A stretch of 64,000 nt of DNA from Gammaproteobacteria bacterium (GTDB lineage: Bacteria > Pseudomonadota > Gammaproteobacteria > Pseudomonadales > Pseudohongiellaceae): contig VYCF01000021.1 in assembly GCA_009844085.1 (NCBI GenBank), forward strand, positions 124,001-188,000. The letters run 5' to 3'. Below, one piece after another: positions 61,418 through 64,000 of this stretch; position 1 is the first letter of the stretch, and every line of letters starts with the position of its first letter. Under the pieces are notes generated by a model. It ran no database searches and was not told the origin of the DNA. It was given only the letters and a program-made list of their open reading frames with translations. Both the position numbers and the translations under genes were made by a program.

Positions 61418-64000
61418 ATGCCTGACCAGGATCCAGCGCAGACCTTCATCCATCTTCGCCTGCATACCGAGTTTTCCGTCAGCGACGGGCTGGTGGCCAT
61501 CGATCCGCTGATTGCAAGCCTGCGCGAGTCGCGCATGCCGGCGGTGGCGGTGACCGATCTGGTGAATCTGTTTTCACTGATCAAGTTCTACCAGGCGGCG
61601 CGGCGGGCCGGGATCAAGCCGATCTGCGGCTGCGACCTGCGAGTGGTCGACGAGGAAAGCGGTCATGCGAGCCAGCTCGCGCTGCTGGTTCGGGACGAGA
61701 CCGGCTACCGCAATCTGATCAACCTGATATCCGATCTTTACGTCGACAACGATCCCGGCGCAGAAATCCAGACCGGCAAGCGGCATCTGGCGGACTACAG
61801 CGATGGCCTGATCGCCTTGTCCGGGGCGCAACGGTCCGATATAGCGGCAGCCCTGCTTGCCGGCAAGCGGGATCTGGCCCGGCAATTGCTCGAATCCTGG
61901 CAGGCGCTGTTCCCGCAGGCGTTTTATCTCGAACTACAGCGCCTCGGGAAGCCCGGCGAGGAAGACTACATCGAAGCCGCGCTTGAGCTGGCGCGCGAAT
62001 GCGCCTGTCCGGTAGTGGCGACCAATGATGTCCGCTTTCTCGGCGCGGATGATTTCGAAGCCCACGAGGCGCGGGTCTGCATCAGCCAGCGCCGCGTGCT
62101 CGACGATTCCGGCAGGCCGCGCGACTACAGCGAACGGCAGTATCTGCGCGGCGCGGACGAGATGGTCGAACTGTTCGCGGATATTCCCGAGGCGATTCAG
62201 GCCACGCTCGATATCGCCTGCCGTTGCAATCTCGATCTCGAACTCGAACAGCGCCTGCCCGAGTTTCCGCTGCCGGAAGGCGAAACCGCGAGCCTGGAAG
62301 AATATCTGGCAAAGGTCTCGGGAGAAGGGCTGCGCCAGCGTCTGGGCGGTTTGCCCGGCGGCGAACTCGCGGCCGAAGAACAGGATCGCTACTACAAGCG
62401 CCTGCAGGAAGAACTCTACACCATCAATCAAATGGATTTCGCCGGCTACTTCCTGATCGTCATGGAATTCGTGCAATGGGCGAAGAACAACGGCATCCCG
62501 GTCGGCCCCGGCCGCGGTTCGGGCGCGGGCTCGGTCGTCGCCTGGGCGCTCGGCATCACCGATCTCGACCCAATCGAATACGACCTGCTGTTCGAGCGCT
62601 TCCTCAATCCGGAACGCGTCTCCATGCCCGACTTCGATATCGATTTCTGCATGGAAGGCCGCGACCGCGTCATCGCTCACGTGGCGGACATCTATGGCGA
62701 GGATGCGGTCTCCCAGATCATCACTTTCGGCACCATGGCGGCGAAGGCGGTAGTGCGGGACGTAGCCCGGGTGCAAGGCAAACCCTATTCGGTCGGCGAC
62801 AGGCTGTCGCGGCTGATCCCTCCGACACCGGGAATGACGCTTGCGCGGGCGATGAAAGAGCAGCCGGACCTCAAAGAATATGTGGACGGCGATGAGGATG
62901 CCCAGGAAATCCTCGAGATGGCCTACAAGCTTGAGGGCATCACGCGCAACGTCGGCAAGCACGCCGGCGGGCTCGTGATCGCGCCGGGCCGGCTCACCGA
63001 CTTCACGCCGCTGTATCGCGACCACGAACGCACCGGTTCAGGCCTGCTCACGCAATACGACAAGGACGATGTGGAAACCGCCGGCCTGGTCAAGTTCGAC
63101 TTTCTCGGCCTGCGCACCTTGACGATCATCGACTGGGCGGTGAAATCGATTAATGAGCAGGAAGGCGCGAACATCGACATCGCCGGGCTGCCGCTCGACG
63201 ACGAAAAGGTCTACCGCATGCTCGGCAAGGGCGGCACCACGGCGGTGTTCCAACTGGAATCCCGCGGCATCAGGCAACTGATCCGCAAACTCAATCCGAA
63301 TCGCTTCGACGACATGGTCGCCCTCGTCGCACTGTATCGTCCGGGCCCCCTGCAATCGGGAATGGTCGATGATTTCATCGACCGGAAACACGGCCGCACC
63401 GCGGTCAGCTATCTCCTGCCCGAACTCGAACCCATGCTTAACAGCACTTATGGCGTGATTCTCTACCAGGAACAGGTGATGAAGATCGCCCAGGTTCTCG
63501 GCAAATACACGCTGGGCGGCGCCGACATTCTGCGCAAGGCCATGGGCAAGAAGGATCCCGAGGAAATGGCCGCCCAGCGCGAGAATTTCATGAAAGGCGC
63601 CCAAGAGACGGGTGTGCCGGTAAGGGTCGCCAAGGAATTGTTCGACCTGATGGAAAAGTTCGCCGGCTACGGTTTCAACAAGTCCCACTCCGTGGCCTAT
63701 GCCTTGCTCGCCTATCAGACCGCGTGGCTGAAAACGCATTATCCTGCGCATTTCATGGCCGCGGTGCTGTCCTCGGAAATGAAGCTCACGGACAAGATCA
63801 TGGAACTCGTCGCCGAATGCCGCGAAATGGGGCTCGATGTGCTGCCGCCGAGCATCAACAGCGGCCGCTTCCGCTTCAGCGTGGATGACTCGGGCCGTAT
63901 CGTGTACGGTCTTGGCGCCATCCGCAATCTTGGGCAGGGACAAATCGAGCGCATCGCCGCGGCCCGCGAACAGGCTCCGTTCAAGTCGCTGTCGGATCTC
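61418..64000 (+). CDS. dnaE: DNA polymerase III alpha subunit, N-terminal 861 residues (end outside window)
   Basis: Replicative polymerase catalytic subunit. The frame runs open from the ATG at 61418 to the window end, showing 861 of about 1160 residues. It includes the PHP domain (FIHLRLHTEFSVSDGL near 10-25) and the C-family polymerase core with catalytic aspartates in MPDFDIDFCMEGRDRV. GPGRGSGAGSVVAWALGITD, KHAGGLVIAPGRLTDFTPLY, GVILYQEQVMKIAQVL and AKFAGYGFNKSHSVAY-like text (here EKFAGYGFNKSHSVAYALLA) follow. The beta-clamp-binding and tau-binding C-terminus lies beyond the window. Position after rnhB is canonical. Confidence 0.97.
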   Translation, partial: MPDQDPAQTFIHLRLHTEFSVSDGLVAIDPLIASLRESRMPAVAVTDLVNLFSLIKFYQAARRAGIKPICGCDLRVVDEESGHASQLALLVRDETGYRNLINLISDLYVDNDPGAEIQTGKRHLADYSDGLIALSGAQRSDIAAALLAGKRDLARQLLESWQALFPQAFYLELQRLGKPGEEDYIEAALELARECACPVVATNDVRFLGADDFEAHEARVCISQRRVLDDSGRPRDYSERQYLRGADEMVELFADIPEAIQATLDIACRCNLDLELEQRLPEFPLPEGETASLEEYLAKVSGEGLRQRLGGLPGGELAAEEQDRYYKRLQEELYTINQMDFAGYFLIVMEFVQWAKNNGIPVGPGRGSGAGSVVAWALGITDLDPIEYDLLFERFLNPERVSMPDFDIDFCMEGRDRVIAHVADIYGEDAVSQIITFGTMAAKAVVRDVARVQGKPYSVGDRLSRLIPPTPGMTLARAMKEQPDLKEYVDGDEDAQEILEMAYKLEGITRNVGKHAGGLVIAPGRLTDFTPLYRDHERTGSGLLTQYDKDDVETAGLVKFDFLGLRTLTIIDWAVKSINEQEGANIDIAGLPLDDEKVYRMLGKGGTTAVFQLESRGIRQLIRKLNPNRFDDMVALVALYRPGPLQSGMVDDFIDRKHGRTAVSYLLPELEPMLNSTYGVILYQEQVMKIAQVLGKYTLGGADILRKAMGKKDPEEMAAQRENFMKGAQETGVPVRVAKELFDLMEKFAGYGFNKSHSVAYALLAYQTAWLKTHYPAHFMAAVLSSEMKLTDKIMELVAECREMGLDVLPPSINSGRFRFSVDDSGRIVYGLGAIRNLGQGQIERIAAAREQAPFKSLSDL

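Overview
The window is a stretch of gammaproteobacterial core chromosome, GC-rich by eye and almost gap-free. Gene order alone gives the class. It contains an rpsB-tsf-pyrH-frr-uppS-cdsA-dxr-rseP-bamA-skp-lpxD-fabZ-lpxA-lpxB-rnhB-dnaE series, nadB divergent from an rpoE/algU-rseA-mucD-lepA-lepB-rnc-era-recO series, suhB divergent from trmJ, sdhE followed by ygfX, map-glnD-dapD-dapE, and cysM-rlmD-mazG. The arrangement resembles Pseudomonas-type genomes, but the genus cannot be read from it. No prophage, insertion sequence, integrase or CRISPR array is visible. No gene-free stretch exceeds 300 bases.

Layout. 1-6.5 kb: end of proB, rpsT (TTG start), murJ, a DUF2007/zinc-ribbon protein, an aminotransferase with folD, a TauE-type permease and a small secreted repeat protein. 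6.5-15.4 kb: a nitroreductase-acyltransferase pair, a B12-type radical SAM enzyme, a MATE exporter, a SuhB homologue that has lost its metal ligands, trmJ, a SufR-like regulator, putP and elaA. 15.4-20 kb: tRNA-Arg(CCT), an S9 peptidase, a YbjQ protein, ygfZ, sdhE and ygfX. 20-29.8 kb: nadB and the sigma-E module (rpoE, rseA, mucD but no rseB), lepA, lepB, rnc, era, recO. 29.8-34.3 kb: a four-gene accessory cassette (flavin-oxidase-like protein, NCS1 permease, hydantoinase/oxoprolinase-like protein, DUF917 protein). 34.4-40.3 kb: cysM, an rlmD without TRAM domain, mazG (no relA between them), adk, tsaB, uppP, rsmJ. 40.3-46 kb: dapE, dapD, glnD, map on the minus strand. 46-64 kb: rpsB with a long two-part tail, then translation, isoprenoid, outer-membrane and lipid A genes, rnhB, and the first 861 codons of dnaE.

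Much of the window serves the cell envelope. uppS, uppP and murJ make, recycle and use the undecaprenyl carrier. cdsA and the acyltransferase serve phospholipids. bamA, skp, lpxD, fabZ, lpxA and lpxB build the outer membrane. rpoE, rseA, rseP and mucD would monitor it. A good sigma-E-type promoter lies upstream of rpoE itself.

The most unusual structure is a family of about 140-bp intergenic palindromes, three copies in 17 kb. Their long stem arms differ in sequence between copies but stay complementary, while an internal 35-base core is nearly invariant. Two copies are preceded, in the same order and orientation, by a smaller hairpin repeat. Other points for a second look are the catalytically degenerate SuhB, the S2 protein tail, the altered relA and rseB loci, an insertion in BamA loop 6, and the DUF917 cassette.
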